15,627 nucleotides of DNA from Stephanodiscus triporus (GCA_036939755.1 JALLAZ010001461.1:1-15627); one strand, 5' to 3'; counted from the stretch's first letter, positions 1 through 7,905 are shown. Translations and numbers: made by a program. Notes: generated by a model not told the origin, from the sequence alone.

Positions 1-185
1 ATCGTCAGAGGGTTGTACCCATTGACACCCCCATGGTATCGCACGTTCCCCAACCGCGCGATATCCAATGGACTTATCTTTCCTGCCAACGCCTGCCTTT
101 GGCGATCAGCATGTCGCGGGGAAATAATTTCACCACCCAAAGAGGAGTCATCCTCAAATTGGGGCCTGTGAGTAGCTCCACCCTG
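1..185 (-). pseudogene. Open continuation of the 186-1121 frame beyond its TGA
   Basis: After the TGA at 186-188 the same frame runs on for 61 codons without a stop and leaves the window. The text reads like ordinary coding sequence, with short blocks such as SPRHADRQRQA and LDIARLGNVRYHGG. The simplest reading is one longer gene broken by a nonsense mutation. Stop-codon readthrough or a chance open frame are alternatives. The product is unknown. Confidence 0.4.
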
Positions 186-1121
186 TCAGACATCCGTGAC
201 ATTCTCCGCATCCTGTGTGCGAGACCCCCCAACCTGCCGCGGGGCATAAGGATGCAGGGCATAAGGATTCGTCGGCATCGTCCTATTCCGGAAGGGTGAA
301 CGACTCGTATCCATGGGAGGTACGGGCAACGTAGCATCCCGGAAGGTCGATTTCCCTGGAGCGAGGGGATGCTCTGGGCAGGAACTATCACCGTGGCCAT
401 ACTCATGTTGTCCCGGAGGATAATATGTCAAGCCCTCCTTGGGTGCCGGCCGGGCAGATGGGAGCATTCCATCAACATGAACACCCCCCTTGACCCCTTG
501 CAACGAGGCCAAATCAACATTCGGGAACAGTGGGTGACGAGGCAGACCACCCATACTTGGCGCTGGGGCATACCGAATGGTAGCATTTGTGCGCGGGGGG
601 GGCTCCACAAACCGGGGTTCCTCACCGCCGTGAAACATTGGCGTGGACCCCGATGGGTCTCCGTGTTCACCATCCGCAGGGGTGGTCCATGCAACGCCCG
701 CCATCGGGATCATTTGGACCGCGGTGTGCATCGTATCAACCACCGGAGTAGCATGCACGGAGTCAAGTTTGAGGCCAATATCAGTGAGATCCTGGCCAAA
801 ACGGACGTGGTTGGCCTGAATCTCAGTGAGGGTGGCAATAAGGGTGGTGGCCACCTTTTCTTCGCTCTTTTTAGCTGCCGCCGTCATGAGCTCTAATTTT
901 TGTTTCATTGTTGCATTGTCGACCTTAAGAGCCGCTGTCTCCTGCTGCACCGCCTTGAACGTGTGCAGTCGGTGGGAGCAAAGTTCTACCGTTAGATAGT
1001 CCTGGCGCGACTCCCCCCGTCGGAGTTCCTGACAAACAGCCGCAAGAGCACCGTCGGCCTTCTTGGCATGGGCTACAAAAAGAGTTTTGATGGCAGACGG
1101 AATGTCGTTGGTGGTGGGCAT
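186..1121 (-). CDS. Unidentified 311-aa ORF, coiled-coil then Pro/Gly-rich; probably a truncated Gag-like frame
   Basis: I do not recognise this protein. It starts at an ATG in the context ACGCACTATGCC, 45 nt downstream of the pol stop of element 1. Residues about 50-122 are rich in A, E, K, L and Q and look like a coiled coil. Residues about 140-311 are low-complexity and rich in Pro, Gly, His and Arg. No zinc knuckle, protease or RT motif is visible. The DNA is visibly more GC-rich than the neighbouring pol. The frame is the same as that of pol; a TGA at 186-188 ends it, yet the frame stays open to the window edge. Composition fits the N-terminal part of a retroelement structural protein from a third element, or an accessory ORF. 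A host gene is not excluded. Confidence 0.5.
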   Translation of the reverse strand: MPTTNDIPSAIKTLFVAHAKKADGALAAVCQELRRGESRQDYLTVELCSHRLHTFKAVQQETAALKVDNATMKQKLELMTAAAKKSEEKVATTLIATLTEIQANHVRFGQDLTDIGLKLDSVHATPVVDTMHTAVQMIPMAGVAWTTPADGEHGDPSGSTPMFHGGEEPRFVEPPPRTNATIRYAPAPSMGGLPRHPLFPNVDLASLQGVKGGVHVDGMLPSARPAPKEGLTYYPPGQHEYGHGDSSCPEHPLAPGKSTFRDATLPVPPMDTSRSPFRNRTMPTNPYALHPYAPRQVGGSRTQDAENVTDV

Positions 1122-1139
1122 AGTGCGTTTACCGCCATA

Positions 1140-1153
1140 CTCCCTCTCGAAAG
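1140..1153 (-). other. Polypurine tract of element 1 (plus-strand primer)
   Basis: The sense strand reads CTTTCGAGAGGGAG, 13 nt after the pol stop. Element 2 has the identical 14 bases at the same place (8565-8578). Conservation between two otherwise diverged non-coding stretches, directly before the expected 3' LTR, is what a polypurine tract for plus-strand DNA synthesis should show. Here the next bases are TATGGCGG rather than a canonical TG. Confidence 0.75.
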
Positions 1154-1166
1154 AGCAAGAGTGGGT

Positions 1167-4100
1167 TCACCAACCCATGAGCTTCTTTCGCAACCTTTGA
1201 AATATAGTGCGATCAAGTCCCTTAGTAAACAGATCCCCGAGTTGGTTTTCAGAACTAATTTTCACAAGTTCTATTCGACGTGGACCAATTTGTTCACGGA
1301 ACCAATGGTATTTGATAGCATAGTGTTTTGAGCGAGGAGTCATGCGACGTGGTTCAAGTTTACCCAATAGAAGAGCACCAGCATTATCTTCATAAATTTT
1401 TATATGCATGTTGGTAGTGTCGCGTAGCGCGAGGCTGAATTGAGAACCGAAAATAGAGCAGATTTCTTGTGTAATGTCGATGAGTGGGAAGAGGTCTTTG
1501 CACGATGTACTTAGAGCAACATATTCAGCCTCCATAGTTGAGAGAGCAATTTCTGTCTGGAGTTTACTCTTCCATAGAACAGGACAATTTGAGAGGTTGA
1601 TCACATATCCTGTTCGGCTTCGGACACAATGAGGGTCGTGTTTATCATCCCTATTCCACAGACCAGCAAAATCCGCATCAGGATAACAGTCTATTTTCAA
1701 AGATTCACTTGGGTTCAAAATGAGACCTTTATCCAGTGTGCCTTTGAGATACCGTCCAATACGAATCAGAGCATTTTCATGACTTTGTTTTGGAGAGTGT
1801 GTGTACCGAGCACATTGATGGGTTGCAAAAGATATATCAGGGCGACTGTGCCCTAGATAGAGAAGCATACCAACCACACTGGGATAGTTGATAGCACCGC
1901 TAGCAATGGGGCCATCTAAATCACGACCCAACGCTGCTTTTTCAGCAGGTGTGTCAACAGAAGTACTCATTTTGGAGTCAAGACCCAAAGCACTGATTAT
2001 GCGCTTAGTCAAACCTTCTTGTTTGAGAGTAACCGTATTGCCGTCTCTTTGAATATCTACCCCGAGATAACCTTCAGCTGTACCTTCACGATGGAGAGCA
2101 ACATCTTCTTTCTTCATACGCTCAATAAAATCATCGATTTCTGTTTCTGTTTTGCCATAGATCAATATATCATCAACATAAATGATGACAATGAGTGTTT
2201 TGCTCATGAATAAGCAGGGATCAAATTTTGAAGCAGTGAGTCCTTGTCGGAGAAGGCGCTCAGTAAAATATTCAAAGAAGTAACGAGGAGATTGCTTCAG
2301 GCCATAGAGTGTGCGTTTGAGTTTGAGCACTTCATCCCCATTTCCCCTGTGGAACCCTCGCGGCTGGTGAACATATATCGTTTCAGTAACCCGTCCATGA
2401 ATAAAGGCTGCGGTAATATCACATTGGACTGAAATCAACCCCAACTTGGCAGCTAAAATCATGATGATGCGAACGGTTGACCATTGAACAACAGGAGCCC
2501 ATGTTTCGAAGTAGTCAATACCTTCCTGCTGTCGGTCGCCTCGTGCGCAAAACCTGGCTTTGAATTTCTTCACGCGCCCATCTGGATAACGCTTGATTTT
2601 GAAAGCCCAAGTACTCGGTAACACATTGCTACCGGGGTTGGGAACATATTCCCAGCAGTCAAATTCATTTATTAGAGTGTTTAACTCGACGCGCATTGCT
2701 TGCCAAAACTCGTCTTGGAAAGGACCTCTTGTAGCTGTATCAAAGGAAGGATTATCTTCGTTGTACTTAGATGTTTTGGTACGGGCTGCAAGAAGTCTTG
2801 GGTCGGATATGTCATTGAAATAGTACCCGTCAGATTCCCAAGAGTCTAACACAAAATTGTCATTTATTGCAGACACACATGTTGGATCGTCAAACCATGG
2901 TTCTTGTAGGAGATAACACTCAGCAATAGATTCTTTGCACATCTTCTGATTTGGGTGATATTCCATAGTAATCCGACCTTTATTGAGCATGGAAGGGATG
3001 GGATGCTCCCACTCATTGATCACTTTGATGTTGAAGGTAAATTCGTACGATTCACCATCAATGGGAAATTTGCGAATGTTGGCAGGACCATCTTTATATG
3101 TACCAACATTTCGTTGAGGACGATTATTTGGATTAACAGGAGGGGGTACATCAACTTGATTGTGGTCGATTGTGTCGGTGGAGGCAATGGCTCCCTCTGA
3201 AACTCCCTCTGGGGCATCAATCGTAACTCCCTCTGGATTCATGATGAGAGGTTGAGAACTGTCTTGAAAACCATTGTTTATAATATCTCCCTCTGAATTG
3301 CCTATTGGAGAACCCATACATAGTCCGTCCACAATATCGTCCGGATCCGTTAAACGAAACGTGTCATAATCATGTGGGCATGGTGGTTGGATTACCTGGT
3401 GGTCGGTCTTAGTGCGCGCGTACGATTTGATGATATCTGTGAGTGGGGGTAGGATTGGGTTGTCATTTTCATCATAATCAACATCGAGAAAGCATTCGCG
3501 ACCCAGACGAAAGATCGTTGCCCATTGTTCTGCGAGCGGTTGGTCGGGAGGTAAAGAATGGACCGTAGCGAATTTATCATCAAATATGACATGAAACTGT
3601 GGGGATATCTTTCCAGTTTCTGTGTTCAAGACCAACGGAACTTGGGATGAATGAGAATCCGAGAACCCAAGGAACAAGCCGAGACGCGCGCGAGGTTTCC
3701 ATTTCGGAATTTTCTTGCCGTCCTGAAGAGAGGCGTCCAGAACATAAACGGGACATCCAAAAACATGGGTGCGTGAGAGTTGGACCCCAGAATCACCACA
3801 AACGGAAGACCAGATTTCATTTGGCGAAAGCTGTGTGTCCATATTTGGCATGCGATTAAAGACCCAAACTGCATAGTCTATCGCCTGAGGCCAAAAGGTG
3901 GCACTGGCATGTTGGGGCCAATGTGTTGCAAGGTGAAGCATATTTGCGCGAGCCCATTGAGCAACAGTCTTGATATTGCGCTCGGCAACTCCACTTTGAT
4001 GTTTTGCCCCGACACTGCTAAAAGAAAATTTGAGTCGATGTTGTTCACAGTAGTCTTTGAACTCAGTTTTTCCAAAGATTCCATTATCTGCATGAAAGCT

Positions 4101-5663
4101 CTTGATGGTAATCCCTTCGTCGCGTGCCATCGACGCAAGCCGTTGAGTAGAACGAACCGTCTCTGAGCCATTTGCAGAGTACTGCGGGAAATTGAAAATT
4201 TTTCCGCTTGCGTGATCCACAAAAAGACTTCCGCAAGTATATCCCGTGCGTTCTCGACCAAACGTATGGAGTAGACGACCCTGAATTGGAGAGAAGTAAT
4301 GATCTGCGGATATGCAATCCCCTGGAGCCAGATGGTTTCGCTTCAGAATGAGGTTTTTTGGACTCTGACGAAGAGATTGATTTGGAGGTGAGCGAAGAGT
4401 TGCTTTTGCACATAAGCAAGCCGAGCATTTAAGATGAGATACGTCGCATACTGGCACATGACTCTTTGTCCTAATGAAAGGACCTGAATGCAAAGACGTG
4501 TCGGCATTGGTAGCAGAGATATATTTTCTGTCCCGCATCAGCATTTGTATCCAGTCGAGAGAAGCATGAGATAACCGTTGATGCCAAAGAAGGAGTTCTT
4601 TTTGAGGACTTGAGAGGTTTGTATTTTCTTGAGTAAGAAGAGATTTTACTCCGCGCATGTCGGTGACCGTATAACCGAAAGCTTCGTTCCAGAAACTTCG
4701 TGATGCTTTAAGAGCAAGAGGAATTAAGGGAAGGTTACTTTGAGGACAATAAGTGGCGGAAAATTTATGGCCATCGGGCAAAGCAAAGTCGATGCTGGTC
4801 TCCGTGATTTTTCCCTCGCCACCAAATGTGTTTAGTAATACTTGAGGGCTCAGAAGACGAACCTCTGCCGTAGGAATATGGTAACCAAGTAGTTCGACAT
4901 CAACAGGATGACCAGAAGTATCTTGCATTTTCCAACGGATAATCCCTTCTCCTGCAACCTTATTTGACGAAGATAGATCCTTAATTCTCATGTTGCTTGT
5001 TTGATATGTGATGAAGTCGGACCGATGAGGAGATATGCAAACCGATGCACCTGAATCGATAATGATATTGGAACGAACCACTGACCCAGAGAGGCAGTGT
5101 GGAGAATCAATCGACGAAATAAGAACCATTTGCAGATGTCTTGATATAACACCTTCATTACCAGATCTCGAGGACGGGGGTAGAAATGACATGTTGATCG
5201 CACTCATGATAGAACTCGGATCGTGACAATTGATAAAGTTGTTGATTTGCCGTTCCCAACACACTTCTGCCCACAAGATGTCAAAAGCCTGTTCGCGTGT
5301 GCAAACTCTTGGGGGTCGAAGGAAGCATTGTAAAAGGTCAATCCAATGTGGAGGAGAGTTCGAAAGAGATCCCCATCCCAACAAATGAGCATTGTCATTT
5401 TTGATTTTCCGATGTCTCGAGGCAATTCGATGATGACGTTTGGAGATAATCCGCTTGAATTTAGTATGGCGGCGACAAGAGTATCGGCCACGATGACGCT
5501 TGTGCTTGAGTGAACGAGCATTATAGTTGTAGTGATGAAGAACAACTGCTCCTACTATCAACTCGACACCAAACTTGAGTGGCAGTAGCAGTTCTATAGT
5601 GAGCCAAGGCCAGTAGGGAAGAAGAAGGAGAAGGATTCCATAGAAGTGGTGATCGACGAGCAT
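1167..5663 (-). CDS. pol: Pol polyprotein of element 1: protease, integrase, reverse transcriptase, RNase H (intact)
   Basis: Complete 1498-residue copia-type Pol. Residues 9-42 are strongly hydrophobic, and 50-88 are packed with Arg, Lys and His. The aspartic protease motif DSGA is at 203-206. The integrase zinc-binding part has H361-x4-H366 and C413-x2-C416, and the likely catalytic triad is D454, D526, E561 (HADNG and GVAERN contexts). A hinge at about 785-850 holds repeated Pro-Glu-Gly motifs. Reverse transcriptase runs from about 985 to 1235 with YVDD at 1162-1165. RNase H has DADFAG at 1329-1334, MEAEY at 1377-1381 and EDNAG at 1425-1429. It replicates the element by making and integrating cDNA. 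The ATG at 5663 is the first in frame, but the frame is open back into the end of gag, so a Gag-Pol fusion by -1 frameshifting is likelier than initiation here. Confidence 0.96.
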   Translation of the reverse strand: MLVDHHFYGILLLLLPYWPWLTIELLLPLKFGVELIVGAVVLHHYNYNARSLKHKRHRGRYSCRRHTKFKRIISKRHHRIASRHRKIKNDNAHLLGWGSLSNSPPHWIDLLQCFLRPPRVCTREQAFDILWAEVCWERQINNFINCHDPSSIMSAINMSFLPPSSRSGNEGVISRHLQMVLISSIDSPHCLSGSVVRSNIIIDSGASVCISPHRSDFITYQTSNMRIKDLSSSNKVAGEGIIRWKMQDTSGHPVDVELLGYHIPTAEVRLLSPQVLLNTFGGEGKITETSIDFALPDGHKFSATYCPQSNLPLIPLALKASRSFWNEAFGYTVTDMRGVKSLLTQENTNLSSPQKELLLWHQRLSHASLDWIQMLMRDRKYISATNADTSLHSGPFIRTKSHVPVCDVSHLKCSACLCAKATLRSPPNQSLRQSPKNLILKRNHLAPGDCISADHYFSPIQGRLLHTFGRERTGYTCGSLFVDHASGKIFNFPQYSANGSETVRSTQRLASMARDEGITIKSFHADNGIFGKTEFKDYCEQHRLKFSFSSVGAKHQSGVAERNIKTVAQWARANMLHLATHWPQHASATFWPQAIDYAVWVFNRMPNMDTQLSPNEIWSSVCGDSGVQLSRTHVFGCPVYVLDASLQDGKKIPKWKPRARLGLFLGFSDSHSSQVPLVLNTETGKISPQFHVIFDDKFATVHSLPPDQPLAEQWATIFRLGRECFLDVDYDENDNPILPPLTDIIKSYARTKTDHQVIQPPCPHDYDTFRLTDPDDIVDGLCMGSPIGNSEGDIINNGFQDSSQPLIMNPEGVTIDAPEGVSEGAIASTDTIDHNQVDVPPPVNPNNRPQRNVGTYKDGPANIRKFPIDGESYEFTFNIKVINEWEHPIPSMLNKGRITMEYHPNQKMCKESIAECYLLQEPWFDDPTCVSAINDNFVLDSWESDGYYFNDISDPRLLAARTKTSKYNEDNPSFDTATRGPFQDEFWQAMRVELNTLINEFDCWEYVPNPGSNVLPSTWAFKIKRYPDGRVKKFKARFCARGDRQQEGIDYFETWAPVVQWSTVRIIMILAAKLGLISVQCDITAAFIHGRVTETIYVHQPRGFHRGNGDEVLKLKRTLYGLKQSPRYFFEYFTERLLRQGLTASKFDPCLFMSKTLIVIIYVDDILIYGKTETEIDDFIERMKKEDVALHREGTAEGYLGVDIQRDGNTVTLKQEGLTKRIISALGLDSKMSTSVDTPAEKAALGRDLDGPIASGAINYPSVVGMLLYLGHSRPDISFATHQCARYTHSPKQSHENALIRIGRYLKGTLDKGLILNPSESLKIDCYPDADFAGLWNRDDKHDPHCVRSRTGYVINLSNCPVLWKSKLQTEIALSTMEAEYVALSTSCKDLFPLIDITQEICSIFGSQFSLALRDTTNMHIKIYEDNAGALLLGKLEPRRMTPRSKHYAIKYHWFREQIGPRRIELVKISSENQLGDLFTKGLDRTIFQRLRKKLMGW

Positions 5664-5686
5664 GCATTGGATTTGACAGAAAATAA

Positions 5687-5729
5687 GGCTGAGGTGGGCA
5701 CCAATAATCCCACAGCCTAGTCTTTTAAA
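5687..5729 (-). promoter_or_regulatory. Candidate -1 programmed frameshift signal at the gag/pol junction of element 1
   Basis: The sense strand carries the heptamer T TTA AAA (5729-5723), in register with the gag codons and matching X XXY YYZ. It is three codons before the gag TAG. A spacer GACTA (5722-5718) is followed by a possible stem-loop: GGCTG (5717-5713) pairs with CAGCC (5691-5687), TGGG with CCCA, and the loop is 10 nt with a 3-nt bulge. A -1 slip moves ribosomes exactly into the open pol frame. This is inferred from layout only. Confidence 0.6.
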
Positions 5730-6856
5730 GACCCAAGCATGGAGAGAAAACCCTGAAGATCATTGTCATCGCTTGCTTGATCGTTATTCTCATCATCGTC
5801 GACAGTGGTGTCTTCGTTGGTAACTGCTTTATCGTCTTCATCACTGTCGTCGCTATCAAGCAACAAGGATTTGAAGGCAGAGAGAAGAGCTTTACCCTTT
5901 GGATTCTTCAAGAAGTTGTTACGAGATGTTTTAGGACTGCCTTTTGTCGGAGCACGCCGATCGTCCTTTTTAGGCTTGTAGGTAGGAGGTTTGAGTGCCC
6001 CAGATGCCACAGCCTCGAGATATAAGGGGCACTGTGGACGGATATGACCGGGTTTGCCGCAATGAATACATATGGCGTGTTTTCTTATCCATTCTTCCCA
6101 AGGTATACCATCTCGGAGCTTCCCAGGGGGATTTTTGTATTCTCCTGTCACCTTGAAGGAAGAAGCGTGCTGATCCAAGCCAGGATGTCCCACCCCTTCC
6201 CACAATTGGCCGCCGATCAATTCGAGATATGAATTTTCAAGATCGGTTAGCACACTAACAAGTTGAGTATAGAGCGAAGTGTGTTTGATGACATCTTGAA
6301 GGAGACTACCACAATGCAAGGCAATTTGACTTGCACAAACCTCATTAAAAGACTTGGTGGACGATTTGGAGAAGCCTTCAAGAACCTTGCGAATAATATT
6401 TTTAGGGAGGTCATTTGCTCCAAGAGCCCTGGCGACAGCTTTCAGACGAAGGCAAGCAAGGGGAACATTTTCGCCTGGAAACTTAGTGATGTCAAAAGTC
6501 TTGATGTAATTTTCCAGGGCGTCGAGGGATTCTTGATTCTTAATCACCATACGCTTGATAATGAAGCGTAAGGTAGTGATGGATCCACGTTTGGAGGAGG
6601 ATATGTTAGAAACATCTGAGTCAACCTCAGCGCGCAATGTTTTATCCATCGAAAGGAGGAGAGTATCATCTAGCCAGCTGTCGCTCTCAATTTCAACAGG
6701 AGAGCCGTAACGACGGATAAACTCCTGCCACTTGAAATAAGTGTCATCTTCGAGGCTGGACCAGTCGTTTATCGCATCCTTGAATCTAGTGGCCGAAGCG
6801 ACACGGTCAGGCTTGGAGAAGTCGACACCAGTAGGGATCTGCAGGAGGGACATCAT
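5717..6856 (-). CDS. gag: Gag core of element 1 (capsid domain, CCHC zinc knuckle, acidic tail)
   Basis: Numbered from the in-frame ATG at 6856, this 379-residue stretch has an alpha-helical capsid-like region (about 20-230), a zinc knuckle C-x2-C-x4-H-x4-C at 263-276, a basic linker, and an Asp/Glu-rich tail from about 336. It matches the gag of element 2 along its length, including the knuckle and the acidic tail. The frame is open further upstream to about 7091, where homology to element 2 continues (SSFDIADDALAW against KSYDIAEDASQW). The ATG at 6856 is therefore probably internal and not the true start. The protein packages the element RNA into virus-like particles. Confidence 0.88.
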   Translation of the reverse strand: MMSLLQIPTGVDFSKPDRVASATRFKDAINDWSSLEDDTYFKWQEFIRRYGSPVEIESDSWLDDTLLLSMDKTLRAEVDSDVSNISSSKRGSITTLRFIIKRMVIKNQESLDALENYIKTFDITKFPGENVPLACLRLKAVARALGANDLPKNIIRKVLEGFSKSSTKSFNEVCASQIALHCGSLLQDVIKHTSLYTQLVSVLTDLENSYLELIGGQLWEGVGHPGLDQHASSFKVTGEYKNPPGKLRDGIPWEEWIRKHAICIHCGKPGHIRPQCPLYLEAVASGALKPPTYKPKKDDRRAPTKGSPKTSRNNFLKNPKGKALLSAFKSLLLDSDDSDEDDKAVTNEDTTVDDDENNDQASDDNDLQGFLSMLGSLKD

Positions 6857-7002
6857 ATCATATTGGACACAGAACTTTCGAATGTTCTTAAGGTGACTTT
6901 GCCAGGCGAGGGCATCGTCAGCAATGTCAAACGAAGAAGCATCGTTAGCCGTAATGATGCGACTTGTGAGAATAGCTATGTGACTTAGAGATCTAGCTAC
7001 GG

Positions 7003-7416
7003 CTAAGAGAGCAACAGGAATGGGTCGAGCGCTTTGATGATCTTGTCGTGAGTCTTCTTGCGGGCAATAGCATTGGCGCCACGGTCATTTTTGCGAAGAA
7101 TGACGTCAGTAGAGCTGAGGTCGTCGTCAGCCCGAGGGACGAGAGAAATCTGGAGGCCCGTATGGAGGCGGCGATCCGAAAGTTTAGTTGCGGGACGGCG
7201 TGCAGTGCCATCATGCTCATCATATCCATCATGGTCGTCCGTTTCTGCAGAGTCCAACTTCGTGGCCAGATGTGATTTGACAATATTAGTGTCGTCATCA
7301 GTAGGATTGTCTTTCATTGAGGATGCGAGCTTCTTGAGAAGAGAGGCACGGTCTTCTTGAGGGACCTTGTCAAGATAATAGAGGAATTCCCTCTCTTCTT
7401 CATTTGACATCATCAT
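7003..7416 (-). CDS. gag: N-terminal part of element 1 Gag, out of frame with the core
   Basis: This 137-residue frame starts at three consecutive ATG codons (7416-7408) and is acidic and hydrophilic. It ends with a TAG after DPFLLLS. The comparable N-terminal piece of element 2 is one uninterrupted frame that runs toward the capsid region, with loosely matching segments (SDRRLHTGL against PSKWVKVSTGL, RKKTHDKII against RQKTKKIV). Here the continuation lies in the -1 frame, which is open from about 7091 downward. This is either a one-base indel in this copy or, less likely, a second recoding site. I see no slippery heptamer. Confidence 0.6.
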   Translation of the reverse strand: MMMSNEEEREFLYYLDKVPQEDRASLLKKLASSMKDNPTDDDTNIVKSHLATKLDSAETDDHDGYDEHDGTARRPATKLSDRRLHTGLQISLVPRADDDLSSTDVILRKNDRGANAIARKKTHDKIIKALDPFLLLS

Positions 7417-7618
7417 CGAGTCGCACCAGCTTGCATCCGTGATTTGGGGGGTGAGTCGTCAGACATTATAATGTAAAATTCAACCAATACCACACCGATT
7501 CTTGGGGAGAATGAAAGAGAGCATAAATAATTGAACTTGAAGAACCTTGGTGGACACTTGGTGGATGGGAACTTGGACGACGAATATAGTACAAGAACTT
7601 GCAATGCGTATTTTGCAA

Positions 7619-7806
7619 AGCGATGGATATATGACGCGAGGGGCAACGCGATGGGCACATACCATTACGTGAAGGGATGGAAATACGACGCAAGGGGAAT
7701 CACCCGGATCACGAAGAGGTAAGCATACGACGCGATGGGCACATACCATTACGCGAAGGGATGGAAATACGATGCGAGGGGAATCACCCAGATCGCAAAG
7801 AGGGAA
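7619..7806. repeat. 84-bp tandem repeat in the leader of element 1, about two and a third copies
   Basis: The block CGCGATGGGCACATACCATT recurs at 7647 and 7731, and the following bases match with few changes up to about 7806. A partial copy (GCGATGGATATATGACGCGA) precedes it at 7619. The unit is 84 bp, a multiple of three. Confidence 0.85.
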
Positions 7807-7893
7807 CGTGAAAAGCACCATAGACGATGTCACGCACATGATATACACGATTTGAAGAGAAACAGAGGATGTTAGAGGATGCTTTGGTGAAAG

Positions 7894-7905
7894 GGCATCA
7901 TAACC
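7894..7905 (-). other. Candidate primer binding site of element 1
   Basis: The plus strand reads GGCATCATAACC directly left of the LTR end. The CATAACC part equals the anticodon arm of an initiator methionine tRNA. The same bases abut the LTR of element 2 at 15484-15490. This suggests priming by a tRNA half cut in the anticodon arm, as known for Drosophila copia. The match is interrupted by one extra base compared with CTCATAACC. Confidence 0.5.

Larger units (their letters stand above)
7417..7905 (-). other. 5' leader of element 1 (untranslated)
   Basis: This stretch between the primer binding site and the first gag ATG holds an 84-bp tandem repeat and no recognisable gene. Several overlapping short ORFs exist, one of 122 codons across the repeats, but none resembles a known protein. 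Confidence 0.6.

Noticed and set aside
33..896. Plus-strand ORFs opposite the unidentified ORF (88 and 175 codons)
   Set aside because: They are antisense shadows of the longer minus-strand frame and show no family-like motif.
186..1169. Programmed readthrough of the pol TGA into the next ORF
   Set aside because: The frames agree, but the context (TGA followed by ACC) is not a known readthrough context, and the polypurine tract lies between them. A shared frame has a one-in-three chance.
3599..4166. Plus-strand ORFs inside pol of element 1
   Set aside because: They lie antisense to conserved integrase-coding sequence whose motifs are clear on the minus strand.
7413..7693. Minus-strand ORFs of 75-81 codons just before gag of element 1
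   Set aside because: They overlap the repeat-bearing leader in several frames, one running into the gag start region, with no homology to element 2 Gag. They are probably not translated.
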